Shown piece after piece: positions 8,351 through 17,341 of a DNA stretch of 64,000 bases. Location: NCBI GenBank assembly GCA_963666875.2, contig CAXXPU010000004.1, forward strand, positions 1-64,000, written 5' to 3'. Both the position numbers and the translations under genes were made by a program. The stretch is from G963662655 sp963666875. GTDB lineage: Bacteria; Cloacimonadota; Cloacimonadia; Cloacimonadales; JAIOQZ01. Position 1 is the first letter of the stretch; every line of letters starts with the position of its first letter. The notes under the pieces were generated by a model, which had not been told where the DNA came from, did no database searches, and worked only from the letters and a program-made list of their open reading frames with translations.

Positions 8351-9820
8351 CTATTTCAGAAGAAGCATCTTTCGAACGATCTTCTCCGACTCGGTCTGAA
8401 GGATGTACAGGTAAACACCCGTCGCGACGGAGTGCCCGGAACGATCGAAGCCATCCCACGACACACTGTGCATGCCGGCGGTACGGTTGCCCGAATCGAG
8501 TCTGCGAATCAACTGCCCTTTGTTGTTGAAGATGGAGAGGTTGATATCGGAATTCTGCACCAGATAGTAGCGGATTTCGGTATCGGGATTGAAGGGATTG
8601 GGTGTATTCGCCATCAGTTGTGTGCGCTGGTACGCCTCGATCTGCTCGTCCATATCGTCGATATCGACAAGATACTCGGTGGTGTACTGGATCAAGTCGT
8701 CGCTGAACCGGATAGTGCCGTCGAAGCTGTCGCCGTCCATGAGATCGGTGACGTCGTCCGAGCGATAGGTGACCGCGTCGGTGTAGTCCAGACTCATGGG
8801 ATAGAACTGGCGTATTTCTTCGCCCACTTCCACTTCGGAAACGATCGGGAAATTCGCTTCGCTATCTGTGTATTGCAATTCGATGTATGTCTGCTGTTCT
8901 TCCTGAATCAGGTGGATATCGGTCAATTGCGGAGGCGTACTGGTAAATGGATCGATGCTGAACACCCTTGGGTAGAAATAAGCTCCGGGCCCGTTGTCGG
9001 CAGCCTGTATTCCCTCCGTGAGGGATACGATCGCGCTCGTCGAACCCATCAAGATCTCGGGATTCATCAGATCGAACCAGCTCGAGAAATCGCTGTCGTT
9101 GATCAGATCGTCCCAATCGCAGGACAAGATCAGCATATTGCTTGCATTCTCGATCTCGGTCTCGATCGAGCCGATCAGGTTCATATCGTCGAGTCCGCTG
9201 TCACCGGTGATCTTGTAGAGACCCGGTTCGAACATCCCTGGCTGATTGACCGAATAGACCAGTGCGAAAATGGGATACGTCTCGGGATCGACGGGATTGA
9301 GGATTCCGAACGAATATGAATAGAACTCCCATCCGGACTGCACAGGAAAGCCACCGCCGGCATTCTCGATCGCCACGATCAGGTGGTTATTCGAAAATGT
9401 GGCGTAGTCGGCGACGATTTCCAGGTGATCGCCACCCATAACGGAATCGTCCTCATCGTCGTCCGTAAGTTTCGTAAGCAGGGTTGCCGGTGGCATGTCG
9501 TTCAGGGGGTAAAAGACCGGTAGGATGCTGTTGAACTCCTCGCCCATGATCTTGAAGCCATAATAGACATCTTCATCAGTGGGAGCAAACGCTTCACCTT
9601 CCCAGGTCTCCTGCGTGTCGTTCTGTTGCATCATCGCGGTTTCGATGACACCCACCTCCGCATTGAACAGCAGATAAGGCTGCTGATCGGCTTCACAGCG
9701 GATGCGAATATTTCCATTTTCGAGTATGCCGCTGAACCTCGGATTGTTCCATTGGTCATATCCCTGTGCACTCAACAGCACGGCGAATACCACCAGAAAA
9801 ATGATCAGTACGTTTCTCAA
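8351..9820 (-). CDS. Secreted protein with type IX-style C-terminal sorting domain (489 aa)
   Basis: The C-terminal 85 residues carry the hallmarks of the FlgD-like/Por secretion sorting domain: NTPNPFNPDTEIRYYL, a central NKGQLIRRL, then GVYLYILQTESEKIVRKMLL at the extreme end. Proteins with this domain cross the inner membrane by Sec and are exported and anchored by the type IX system. I place the start at TTG 9820, preceded by GAGGGGG. It gives a clean signal peptide (RNVLIIFLVVFAVLLSAQG). A GTG at 9856 in the same frame is the alternative and adds 12 basic residues. The middle of the protein is acidic and beta-rich, with no recognised enzyme motif. Confidence 0.75.
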   Translation of the reverse strand: MRNVLIIFLVVFAVLLSAQGYDQWNNPRFSGILENGNIRIRCEADQQPYLLFNAEVGVIETAMMQQNDTQETWEGEAFAPTDEDVYYGFKIMGEEFNSILPVFYPLNDMPPATLLTKLTDDDEDDSVMGGDHLEIVADYATFSNNHLIVAIENAGGGFPVQSGWEFYSYSFGILNPVDPETYPIFALVYSVNQPGMFEPGLYKITGDSGLDDMNLIGSIETEIENASNMLILSCDWDDLINDSDFSSWFDLMNPEILMGSTSAIVSLTEGIQAADNGPGAYFYPRVFSIDPFTSTPPQLTDIHLIQEEQQTYIELQYTDSEANFPIVSEVEVGEEIRQFYPMSLDYTDAVTYRSDDVTDLMDGDSFDGTIRFSDDLIQYTTEYLVDIDDMDEQIEAYQRTQLMANTPNPFNPDTEIRYYLVQNSDINLSIFNNKGQLIRRLDSGNRTAGMHSVSWDGFDRSGHSVATGVYLYILQTESEKIVRKMLLLK

Positions 9821-9850
9821 GGTTCTTCCCCCTCGTGTTTTTCGCAGTAT

Positions 9851-9866
9851 ATTCACGAGAGTGAAT
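9851..9866. repeat. Perfect inverted repeat ATTCAC-GAGA-GTGAAT
   Basis: Six-base arms around a 4-base loop, lying 31 bases upstream of the preferred TTG start of the sorting-domain protein and overlapping its alternative GTG start. It may be an operator for a dimeric regulator; there is no direct evidence. Confidence 0.35.
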
Positions 9867-9992
9867 TTCTGTCAATGGAAAATCGTATAGATCATTTTCA
9901 CATTTAATCTTCATTGAACTTTCACTGCCCGTGAACGATCTTAAGCATACCTTTTCACATCACGGCCGGGAACGTCACAAGTCCGAAATAGG

Positions 9993-10022
9993 TTGACAAA
10001 GTAGCCCTTCAAGCTGGATTTA
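9993..10022 (+). promoter_or_regulatory. Weak candidate promoter for the epimerase gene
   Basis: TTGACA at 9993-9998 matches the -35 consensus exactly; the best -10 candidate, GATTTA about 18 bases downstream, is poor. A ribosome binding site (AAAGGAGAAG) precedes ATG 10055. Confidence 0.3.
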
Positions 10023-10054
10023 CATTGAAATCCTGAAGGCAGGAAAGGAGAAGA

Positions 10055-11173
10055 ATGAACACGATCCACCTCATTGTGGGCGCACGACCGAATTTCATGA
10101 AAATAGCGCCACTATATCGCGAGCTGAAGCGATATCCCGACGAATTCGAAGTTCGACTCATCCACACGGGACAGCATTATGACGAGCGCATGAGCCAGTT
10201 CTTCTTCGACGATCTCGGCCTTCCCGAGCCGGACGAATATCTCGAGGTAGGATCGGGAAGCCACGGTGAACAGACCGCCCGTATCATAGAGCGCTACGAA
10301 GTTGTCCTGCTACGCGATCGGCCCGATCTGGTCGTCGTCGCCGGCGATGTGAACAGCACGCTTGCCTGTGCGCTCGATGCCGTTAAGCACCATATTCCCG
10401 TAGCACACCTCGAAGCGGGTCTGCGCAGTTTCGATATCACGATGCCGGAAGAAATCAACCGCATCGTGACCGACAGGATCAGTCGCTGGCTGCTGACGCC
10501 ATCTCCGGACGGCGATAAGCATCTGCTGTCCGAAGGCGTTCCCCAGTACCGCATCCACCGCGTGGGCAATATCATGATCGATTCGCTGGTGCAGCATCGC
10601 GATCGCGCGCGCGTTTCTTCGATTCTCGATACATTGAACCTCGAACCGCGATCCTACGGACTCGTTACCCTGCATCGTCCATCCAACGTCGATCACCAAA
10701 GCGGACTCGAGATCATTATAGAAGCCTTCGAACAGCTCGCGCACGATATCGACCTGGTCTTCCCCATTCATCCGCGCACGCTCAAGCGGCTGGAAGAATT
10801 CGGATTGAAAAATCGCATCGACACCATCTCGCGCCTGAGGCTAATCGAGCCGGTGGGGTACTTTGATTTTCTGCGTCTGGAAATGGACGCCGCGCTCGTT
10901 CTCACCGACAGCGGCGGAGTACAGGAAGAGACCACCTTCTTCGGTGTTCCCTGCCTGACGCTTCGACCCAACACCGAGCGACCCATTACCATCACCGAAG
11001 GCACTAACCGTCTCGTCGAGCTACGCACGGACGCGATCGTCGATGCGGCACAAAGCGCGCTGAAGCGCCCCAATACGGATGGCAGAATTCCCGATCTGTG
11101 GGACGGTCACACGGCGGAACGAATCGTGAAGCTCTGGAGAGAAGCCGGAGATCGTCTCGGCGATTTCGTTTGA
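10055..11173 (+). CDS. wecB: UDP-N-acetylglucosamine 2-epimerase (non-hydrolysing)
   Basis: The protein is 372 aa, the usual length for the WecB/MnaA family, which interconverts UDP-GlcNAc and UDP-ManNAc in the cytoplasm for surface polysaccharides. Family signatures are visible: VGARPNFMKIAPL at the N-terminus, HTGQHYD near residue 37, EAGLRSFD near 123, HRPSNVD near 209, and DSGGVQEE near 288 followed by RPNTERP. It is monocistronic as far as can be seen. It is the only sugar-nucleotide enzyme in this part, so its pathway partners must lie elsewhere. Confidence 0.93.
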   Translation: MNTIHLIVGARPNFMKIAPLYRELKRYPDEFEVRLIHTGQHYDERMSQFFFDDLGLPEPDEYLEVGSGSHGEQTARIIERYEVVLLRDRPDLVVVAGDVNSTLACALDAVKHHIPVAHLEAGLRSFDITMPEEINRIVTDRISRWLLTPSPDGDKHLLSEGVPQYRIHRVGNIMIDSLVQHRDRARVSSILDTLNLEPRSYGLVTLHRPSNVDHQSGLEIIIEAFEQLAHDIDLVFPIHPRTLKRLEEFGLKNRIDTISRLRLIEPVGYFDFLRLEMDAALVLTDSGGVQEETTFFGVPCLTLRPNTERPITITEGTNRLVELRTDAIVDAAQSALKRPNTDGRIPDLWDGHTAERIVKLWREAGDRLGDFV

Positions 11174-11357
11174 CCGAAAATCATTCTCGCAGTCTTATAT
11201 CTTGCCGTAAGAGCCTGCATCGACTTTGTTGTCTTTACCCACTCGATTTGCAATAGAGCCTTTTTGAAAATTCGATTCGTACGGGATGAAATACGATCCC
11301 GCAATGTACCTTCAGTATATGCGCCGAAATACCAAGATACTTTCCGTTGGTCGAACA

Positions 11358-12377
11358 TTAGTTGATATCGGAAAGCAGTTCGACAAATCGGTCGATGTCG
11401 GATTCGGTCGTGTCCCAGGATGTCATCCAACGCACTTCGGAGGCCGTCTCGTCCCAAATATAGAAGAAGGTACTCTCCTGGAGCGTTTCGATCGTCTCTC
11501 TCGGGATACGCGCGAAAACAGCGTTGACCTCTACCGGTCGCGTGATTTCCACCCGAGAAATCTTCGACGCCTTCTTCGCCAGATAGCGCGCCATGCGGTT
11601 GGCGTTATCCGCGTTGCGTTTCCAGAGGTCGGTACCAAACAGCGCCAGAAACTGCGAGGAAATGAAGCGCATCTTGGAGGCGAGCTGCATCGACTGCTTG
11701 CGGATGTACTTGAAATCATCCGAGGTATGCGGCGGAAAGAAAACGATCGCCTCGCCGTACATCATACCGTTCTTGGTCCCGCCGAAGGAGAGAATATCGA
11801 CGCCGCAGTCTCGCGTCATCCTGCGGAAGCTGCATCCGAGAGCCGCGGCAGCGTTGCCGATCCTCGCGCCATCGACGTGCAGCAGCAGGTTGTGCTCGTG
11901 GGCGAATCGCGCGATGGCTTCAATCTCGTCGAGTCGGTAGAGCGTTCCGAGTTCGGTTGGCTGCGTGATGGAGATCACCCGCGGCTGAACGTGGTGCTCG
12001 AAACCGACTTCGGTGAGGTGCGGCAGGATGTCCTCGATATGGATCTTGCCGTCGTGACTGGGGACGGTCAGCAGCTTGCATCCGGTGAATTTCTCCGGCG
12101 CGCCGCATTCATCGACCTGCATGTGTGCGGTTTCAGCGCAGATCACCGCCTGCCAGGATTTGCACACCGACTGCACGGATAGCGTGTTCGCGGCGGTTCC
12201 GGTGAAGACGAACCAGGTCATGATCTCTTCTCCGAATAGCTCGCGAAACATCTTCAGAGCCTGTTCAGTATAAATATCGTCACCGTAAGACACCTCGTGA
12301 TCGCGGTTGGCGGCGAGCATTGCCCGGAAAACTTCAGGGTGAACGCCCGAAGCGTTGTCGCTGGCAAACATCCTCAT
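11358..12377 (-). CDS. ltaE: Low-specificity L-threonine aldolase
   Basis: The protein is a PLP-dependent fold-type I enzyme that cleaves L-threonine or L-allo-threonine to glycine and acetaldehyde. Signatures: MRMFASDNASGVHPEV at the start, HVDGARIGNAAAAL in the middle, and the PLP lysine in SFGGTKNGMM. ATG 12377 overlaps the upstream gene's TGA (ATGA), so it is preferred over a longer in-frame GTG 13 codons upstream. The length of 339 aa is normal. It is co-transcribed with the preceding membrane protein, though a functional link is not obvious. Confidence 0.9.
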   Translation of the reverse strand: MRMFASDNASGVHPEVFRAMLAANRDHEVSYGDDIYTEQALKMFRELFGEEIMTWFVFTGTAANTLSVQSVCKSWQAVICAETAHMQVDECGAPEKFTGCKLLTVPSHDGKIHIEDILPHLTEVGFEHHVQPRVISITQPTELGTLYRLDEIEAIARFAHEHNLLLHVDGARIGNAAAALGCSFRRMTRDCGVDILSFGGTKNGMMYGEAIVFFPPHTSDDFKYIRKQSMQLASKMRFISSQFLALFGTDLWKRNADNANRMARYLAKKASKISRVEITRPVEVNAVFARIPRETIETLQESTFFYIWDETASEVRWMTSWDTTESDIDRFVELLSDIN

Positions 12378-13285
12378 TCTTCCGTACCTGCCTTCTCGTA
12401 TTGTGTGGGGAACCACGGCGGCTCTTCGCGCACCTTACGAATCACTGCCGTCTCAGCCTTCACCTCCTCGATCGAATCGACCTTGATGCAGGTCGCCATA
12501 ATCCGGTCGTACGATTTCATGTCGTCGTAGGTCAACTGATTCGGCTCCCGATCCTCGAGAACCAGCGTCCCCTCGATCAGGTAGAACACATTGTCCTTCA
12601 ACGACTTCACGGTCTCCGAGTCGTCGAATTTAAGGCGGATTCCGATCGGAAGCGCCATTTGCGGATGCTCGGTCGGGATCGACATGCCGACAACCACCTG
12701 GTTCGACGGCAGTTCCGGCTGAACGACATCCGCATACACACTTACGAAACGGAAATGGCTGGTGCCGACCCGCTCCATGGAAAGCATGTTCCGCGACAAC
12801 TTGAATCCTGCGTAACGGTGGTTCCACTCGTCGCGGATGATGTTGATCAGTTCACGGAGGTTCAGTTCGCACACTTCACCGGCTTCGTAAAACGGATATT
12901 TTGGCTCTTCGATCTTGGGCGCAGGCTTCATCGGAGGCAGCGAATCCACGACATCGTAGTAGGTTACGGAGTGCCGTTCCTCCGTACTTTCTTCGTCCAG
13001 CTCGTCGATTTCTTCCTCGAACGTCATTCGCCATACCACGATCTGCCCGACTGAAACCACCAGCACGAACAATACAACCCAGAACAAGATGCGGGTTCTC
13101 TGCCGAACGCTTTCTTTCTGCTCCGTTTTCACGGACTGCGCGATCTGATCAAACACCAGCAACAGCAGAAGCATACTTGTGATGACCAGCCCCAGGGGCG
13201 GCCTGGGAGCGGTTCCGGTAATTGAAAGCACGAGAATCACGATCGACAGCAGAAATCCGACCATCAGAACAATCATCTTTTTCAT
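12374..13285 (-). CDS. Membrane-anchored protein of unknown function (303 aa)
   Basis: ATG 13285 sits 9 bases after AGGA; a GTG two codons upstream is too close to the site. Three hydrophobic segments lie in the first 90 residues (about 3-20, 28-44 and 67-85). They are followed by an acidic linker (EEEIDELDEESTEE) and a Pro-rich stretch, then a soluble domain of about 190 residues. The topology suggests a sensor or assembly factor anchored by its N-terminus. No family is recognised. The gene is translationally coupled to ltaE by a 4-base overlap. Confidence 0.65.
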   Translation of the reverse strand: MKKMIVLMVGFLLSIVILVLSITGTAPRPPLGLVITSMLLLLLVFDQIAQSVKTEQKESVRQRTRILFWVVLFVLVVSVGQIVVWRMTFEEEIDELDEESTEERHSVTYYDVVDSLPPMKPAPKIEEPKYPFYEAGEVCELNLRELINIIRDEWNHRYAGFKLSRNMLSMERVGTSHFRFVSVYADVVQPELPSNQVVVGMSIPTEHPQMALPIGIRLKFDDSETVKSLKDNVFYLIEGTLVLEDREPNQLTYDDMKSYDRIMATCIKVDSIEEVKAETAVIRKVREEPPWFPTQYEKAGTEE

Positions 13286-13310
13286 TTTCACGATTCCTTT
13301 ACGCCTGATT

Positions 13311-13334
13311 CCTTCTCCTGCTTGCGGGAGAAGG
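13311..13334. repeat. Inverted repeat CCTTCTCC ... GGAGAAGG
   Basis: Perfect 8-base arms with an 8-base loop, followed by TCAGGATGAGGG, lying between the TtcA-like gene and the membrane-protein gene on the minus strand. The arrangement resembles short palindromic intergenic elements seen in several genomes. It has no T-tract on either side, so I do not call it a terminator. Confidence 0.45.
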
Positions 13335-13354
13335 TCAGGATGAGGGTTACCTTA

Positions 13355-14050
13355 TTATTCCGGTAGAAAATCCACGTTCACGCGTTGCATGCAGTGGAAC
13401 AGGTTGTCGTTCACGTCGATGTTCCGGTGTTCCCGCTGCAAATTCATCAGTAGGTCGCGAACAGTCTGCCGCTTCGTCTTTCCAGCGTACGGACAACGCT
13501 CCTGCATAACCGGAAATTGCCGTTCCTTCGCATAGGATGTCAAGAGCTTTTCCGGTACCGTGTAGAGCGGTCGCACGATATGGAACGCGCCATCGAAGAG
13601 CGGCTGCCTCGGGGTCATGGTGCTGATCTCGCGCGAGAAGACCATGTTCATCAGCAGCGTCTCGACCACATCATCCCTGTGATGCCCCAGCGCGATCCGG
13701 TCAATTCTCCTCTCCTGCGCCTTCTCAAGAATCAGTTTCTTCCTGATCCTCGAACACTCGAAGCACGGATTCTCCCGTCCGGGCAGCTTCGCCAGGATGT
13801 CCTCCTCGACGAGGTGAAACGTACCCAATTCGCAGCAGTAATCGAGGAAAGCCTCGTCCGCATCTACGCCGATGTGCACCAACTCGATTTCGAGCGGGAT
13901 CAGCGACAGAAGCCGTGGCAGCGCCAGGCTATCCTTTCCTCCCGACACGCCGATCAGGACGCGTTTGCCGGTCTCGAACAGATTCCAACGCTCGTTCGCG
14001 TCCCGGATATGCTCGATCAAGAGGCGTTCCAATCTGGTTGATGCTTCCAT
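13355..14050 (-). CDS. ttcA: TtcA-like tRNA 2-thiocytidine synthetase (PP-loop ATPase)
   Basis: The PP-loop SGGKDS lies at about residues 35-40, so the protein should adenylate its target. Three cysteines match those that hold the 4Fe-4S cluster in TtcA: two in NPCFECSRIRK and a third in ERCPYAGKTKR. GHHRDDVVET is the usual second motif. TtcA thiolates C32 of some tRNAs. At 231 aa it is shorter than E. coli TtcA (about 310), lacking its terminal extensions, so a related thiolase in the TtcA/TilS superfamily is possible. It is divergent from the aro operon. Confidence 0.8.
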   Translation of the reverse strand: MEASTRLERLLIEHIRDANERWNLFETGKRVLIGVSGGKDSLALPRLLSLIPLEIELVHIGVDADEAFLDYCCELGTFHLVEEDILAKLPGRENPCFECSRIRKKLILEKAQERRIDRIALGHHRDDVVETLLMNMVFSREISTMTPRQPLFDGAFHIVRPLYTVPEKLLTSYAKERQFPVMQERCPYAGKTKRQTVRDLLMNLQREHRNIDVNDNLFHCMQRVNVDFLPE

Positions 14051-14142
14051 AATTGCCCAGTTTTACATCGAAGGTTTTTCCGGTCAAGATGAAATCACTT
14101 GCCTGAAAGGACAATCTTTCCCGGAATGAGATCGAGGTTGAT

Positions 14143-15339
14143 ATGAATCCAAACAGATTTCTGGGGATCACCACGTTCGGTGAGAGTCATGGACCCTTCA
14201 TGGGCGTGGTGATTGAAGACATAAAGCCAGGCGTGGCATTCCCTTATGAAGCGCTCCGGGATATCCTCGATCGTCGTAAAACGGGCGCGCCGCGAAACGA
14301 AACCGACGACTTCCAGGTCGTCAGCGGCGTTCTGGACGGTAAGACCACCGGTATGCCCATCTGCATCCTGTTTCCCAACCGCGACGCGCGTCCCGAAGAT
14401 TACGAGCGAATCCGCGATATCTTCCGTCCCGGTCACGCCGATTATACGCTATTCAGAAAGTTCAAGATCTACGACTACCGCGGCGGCGGGCATCTCTCCG
14501 GCAGAGAGACTGTCTGTCGCGTGGCGGCATCGGCGCTGGTGCTCGAGGAAACGAAGAGCATCCAATTCCACATCGAATCCGAAATGGCGCGAGACAATCT
14601 TCAACAGCTAAAAAATGAAGGCGACACAGCCGGCGGTATCCTGAAGATCACCGTCACGGGCGTCCCCGCAGGGCTGGGCGATCCGGTGTTCGAGAAACTG
14701 GACGCCAATCTCGCGAAGGCGCTTGTTTCCATCGGCGGGGTGAAGGGGATCGAATTCGGCGACGGTTTCCTGCTCGGAACGATAACCGGGAGCCAGTCAA
14801 ACGACCAGATGGATTCGTCGGGATTCCTGAGCAATCATTGCGGTGGCATCCTGGGCGGAATCAGTACGGGGGAGCCGATCGTGATTCGCCTGGCGATCAA
14901 GCCGGTCTCGTCGATCTCGAAACCGCAGAGGACGATCCGGCACGACGGAGCGGAGGTTGATCTGTCCCTTTCCAGCCGGAGCGATACATGCCTGATTCCG
15001 CGCATCAACCCGGTGTGCGAAGCGATGATCCGGCTCGTGCTGGCGGACGCTATCGCGCATCAGCGACTGATCGAGGATGAACAGACCACGCTCGATCAGC
15101 TCCGGGAGGCGATCGACCGCATCGACGAGGATATCCTTATCGCGCTGCATCGCAGGGATCGCATCGTCGAGAAAGTTGGAGAACTGAAGAGAACGCAACG
15201 ACTTCCGGTGATCGATCCGAATCGCGAAGAAGCCATGATGAACGGGCTGCTGGAAAAGGCGTCTTTGTGGAATCTGGATAAAAAACTTGTCAAACGCGTA
15301 TGGGACGCTATTGTGGAGCATAGTCGGAGGAAACAATGA
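14143..15339 (+). CDS. aroC: Chorismate synthase fused to AroQ-type chorismate mutase
   Basis: Residues 1-310 are chorismate synthase, which converts EPSP to chorismate with reduced FMN: GESHG near residue 13, DGKTTGMPI, FRPGHADYT, YRGGGHLSGRETV, then AGLGDPVF and RSDTCLIPR. Compared with E. coli AroC, about 35 residues are missing just before the NEGD segment, so this is a compact version. Residues about 316-398 form an all-helical type II chorismate mutase (LDQLREAIDRIDEDILIAL, then IVEKVGELK). The mutase converts chorismate to prephenate. Both activities in one chain would pass chorismate straight toward Phe/Tyr, which is inference. The frame is continuous with no sign of a missed stop. 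It overlaps the next gene by ATGA. Confidence 0.88.
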   Translation: MNPNRFLGITTFGESHGPFMGVVIEDIKPGVAFPYEALRDILDRRKTGAPRNETDDFQVVSGVLDGKTTGMPICILFPNRDARPEDYERIRDIFRPGHADYTLFRKFKIYDYRGGGHLSGRETVCRVAASALVLEETKSIQFHIESEMARDNLQQLKNEGDTAGGILKITVTGVPAGLGDPVFEKLDANLAKALVSIGGVKGIEFGDGFLLGTITGSQSNDQMDSSGFLSNHCGGILGGISTGEPIVIRLAIKPVSSISKPQRTIRHDGAEVDLSLSSRSDTCLIPRINPVCEAMIRLVLADAIAHQRLIEDEQTTLDQLREAIDRIDEDILIALHRRDRIVEKVGELKRTQRLPVIDPNREEAMMNGLLEKASLWNLDKKLVKRVWDAIVEHSRRKQ

Positions 15340-16655
15340 TTGTGCTGTCACTGCCCTACCTGAGCGGGAATTTCCTGAAGAATTATTCCGAGAATATTGG
15401 CGATCGATACGACTATATCGAGTATCGACTGGACATGAACAAGGATCCGCTCTCCGTCCCGCAAGAGCTGCTCAACGAGCGCGTGATCCTCACCTGTCGA
15501 GGCGAGAATATCCCACGAATCGCGCTATGGATACGTAAGCAGACCCTCCAACACTTCTGCCTCACCGATATGGACATCGAGCAGTACGCCGAAATGGTGA
15601 CGCCGATCCCGCCCAAGCACCTGATCCTCTCGCACCACGAGGAGAGACCGGACTGGACAATTGACTCCATCCGCGAATTCGTCGAATGGTCGAACGAAAT
15701 TCCTTCGAAAATCCTCAAGCTGGCGCTTCGCATCGAGCGATACGAACAGCTCCTGACGATCCCGAAGATCGCTGCGATGTCCAACAAGCCGGTGCTGATC
15801 GTCGGTACGGGCAAACTCGGCGTCCTGTCGCGCATCCTGTACCAAAGCCTGGACTCGATCGGAACCTACGTGGGACTCGACGGCTATCTGACAGCCGACG
15901 GGCAACTCTCCCACACGCAGGCGGAGCGCTTCCGAATCCGTAACAACCGCTGCCTTCCCGGCGGCATCATCGGCGGAGAACAGGTGCGCTACTCACTCGG
16001 CATCCCTTTCTACAACGACTATTTCAAAGAAAACGATATCGACGCGGTCTATCTGCCGTTCCCGGTCGATGACCTGCAAGATTTCTTCGCGTGGCTGGAC
16101 GGCTGCGGATTGAAGTTCTACGGATTCTCGGTCACCATGCCCTTCAAGACGCACTTCGCGCCGGAGGGGCTCTCCGCCGGTAACACCGTCGTCTTCGGCA
16201 AGAAGGACAAGCACACGCACTGCACCGACCTGACCGCATTCGAGAAGTCGATCAAGACGCTCGAAATCGGACTGTCGGAACGCATCGTGATCTACGGAAC
16301 CGGCGCGACGGCGGAACTGGCCTTGATCGCACTCGAAAAACACGAAAACGTCCTCGTCTTCGGCAGAGATACGGACAAGGCACGCACACTGGCTGATAAA
16401 TACGGCAGAACGAGTGCCGACACGTTCGACGATGCGGAAGCGCTGTTCAACTGCACCCCGGTGGTATTCTTCCCGCCCATTCCGGCTTCCATCCGCAAGG
16501 TCGTCGATCTGCCCTATACCATCACCGCGACCAGCCTGATCCGGTACGCCAAGCGTGAAAATCTTGCCTGTGTCACGGGCGTTCAGTTCTGGAAGTGGCA
16601 GGCGGAACGGCAGCTCGAAATCTTTATCAAATCGATCGGAGACATACGTCGATGA
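15336..16655 (+). CDS. aroDE: Bifunctional 3-dehydroquinate dehydratase (type I) / shikimate dehydrogenase
   Basis: Residues 1-205 are a type I dehydroquinase. The Schiff-base lysine is K128 (ILKLAL) and the catalytic His is probably H101 (SHHEE). Residues about 207-439 are shikimate dehydrogenase: the K-D catalytic pair is K271 (VTMPFK) and D298 (CTDLTAF), and the NADP fold begins IYGTGATAEL. The usual shikimate-binding SxS is reduced to YSLGIP, so one of the two serines is missing. The fused enzyme would turn 3-dehydroquinate into shikimate. It is coupled to the aroC fusion upstream and to a secreted protein downstream, both by 4-base overlaps. Confidence 0.85.
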   Translation: MIVLSLPYLSGNFLKNYSENIGDRYDYIEYRLDMNKDPLSVPQELLNERVILTCRGENIPRIALWIRKQTLQHFCLTDMDIEQYAEMVTPIPPKHLILSHHEERPDWTIDSIREFVEWSNEIPSKILKLALRIERYEQLLTIPKIAAMSNKPVLIVGTGKLGVLSRILYQSLDSIGTYVGLDGYLTADGQLSHTQAERFRIRNNRCLPGGIIGGEQVRYSLGIPFYNDYFKENDIDAVYLPFPVDDLQDFFAWLDGCGLKFYGFSVTMPFKTHFAPEGLSAGNTVVFGKKDKHTHCTDLTAFEKSIKTLEIGLSERIVIYGTGATAELALIALEKHENVLVFGRDTDKARTLADKYGRTSADTFDDAEALFNCTPVVFFPPIPASIRKVVDLPYTITATSLIRYAKRENLACVTGVQFWKWQAERQLEIFIKSIGDIRR

Positions 16656-17341
16656 AGAGGATTCTTCTTCTGATTTTCCTGATTGGTATCTGCACACTTT
16701 CCGCACAGACAAGGGCTTCCATCCGGCTCGGCGTCGCGTTCGATCCGGTGTTGGCCGACAGCCTTTTCCCCGCGCAGGACAGCATCGACCAACTGCTTCT
16801 GTTGGGGAATGTCCTGCCGGCAAGCGCAAGAAAGGACTCCGCTACCGTCCGCGATTCGATCATCGTCGAGTACGTAAGCAGGCAGAAAGCGCTTGCCTGT
16901 CCTATCGGGTTCAGCTTCGAATCCGATCCCAGCTCGATGATACGCTGCGGGAACCTCGATGGTTTCGACACGATCGATACCTTCGCGCTGGACAGCCTGA
17001 CGATCCGCATTTTCTCGCTCTATTCTCCCGACACCATCGTCAAGCATCCCATCGCACAACCGGAGCGTTTCGATTACGACGTGATCCGTCTGACCGACGA
17101 AGCCTTTGCAGAAAAGGATTCCACCGACTATGACATCCTGGTCACCAACCTGCCCAAGCATGTCATCACAGAGCTTTTCGAGCAGGCACCGGCCGATGTA
17201 ATCCTCAATTTCGACTACGTCCCGACCCGCACCGAGAGCCTCTTCGGAGGCAAGTGCTTGTTCATCAGCCTGGCTTCCAAGCCGCGCACGATCCTGACCA
17301 TCGAACGCATCGGCGGTGAAACGCGGATTTCACGCAAATGA
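16652..17341 (+). CDS. Secreted protein of unknown function (229 aa) in aro operon
   Basis: ATG 16652 overlaps the aroDE stop codon (ATGA). A signal peptide is clear (MKRILLLIFLIGICTLSAQT), with no lipobox cysteine, so the product is probably periplasmic or secreted. The mature part has many Asp-Ser patterns and ends with GGETRISRK. No family is recognised. It is odd to find it locked between two cytoplasmic enzymes and a recombinase, and it ends in a 4-base overlap with the Xer gene. Confidence 0.65.
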   Translation: MKRILLLIFLIGICTLSAQTRASIRLGVAFDPVLADSLFPAQDSIDQLLLLGNVLPASARKDSATVRDSIIVEYVSRQKALACPIGFSFESDPSSMIRCGNLDGFDTIDTFALDSLTIRIFSLYSPDTIVKHPIAQPERFDYDVIRLTDEAFAEKDSTDYDILVTNLPKHVITELFEQAPADVILNFDYVPTRTESLFGGKCLFISLASKPRTILTIERIGGETRISRK

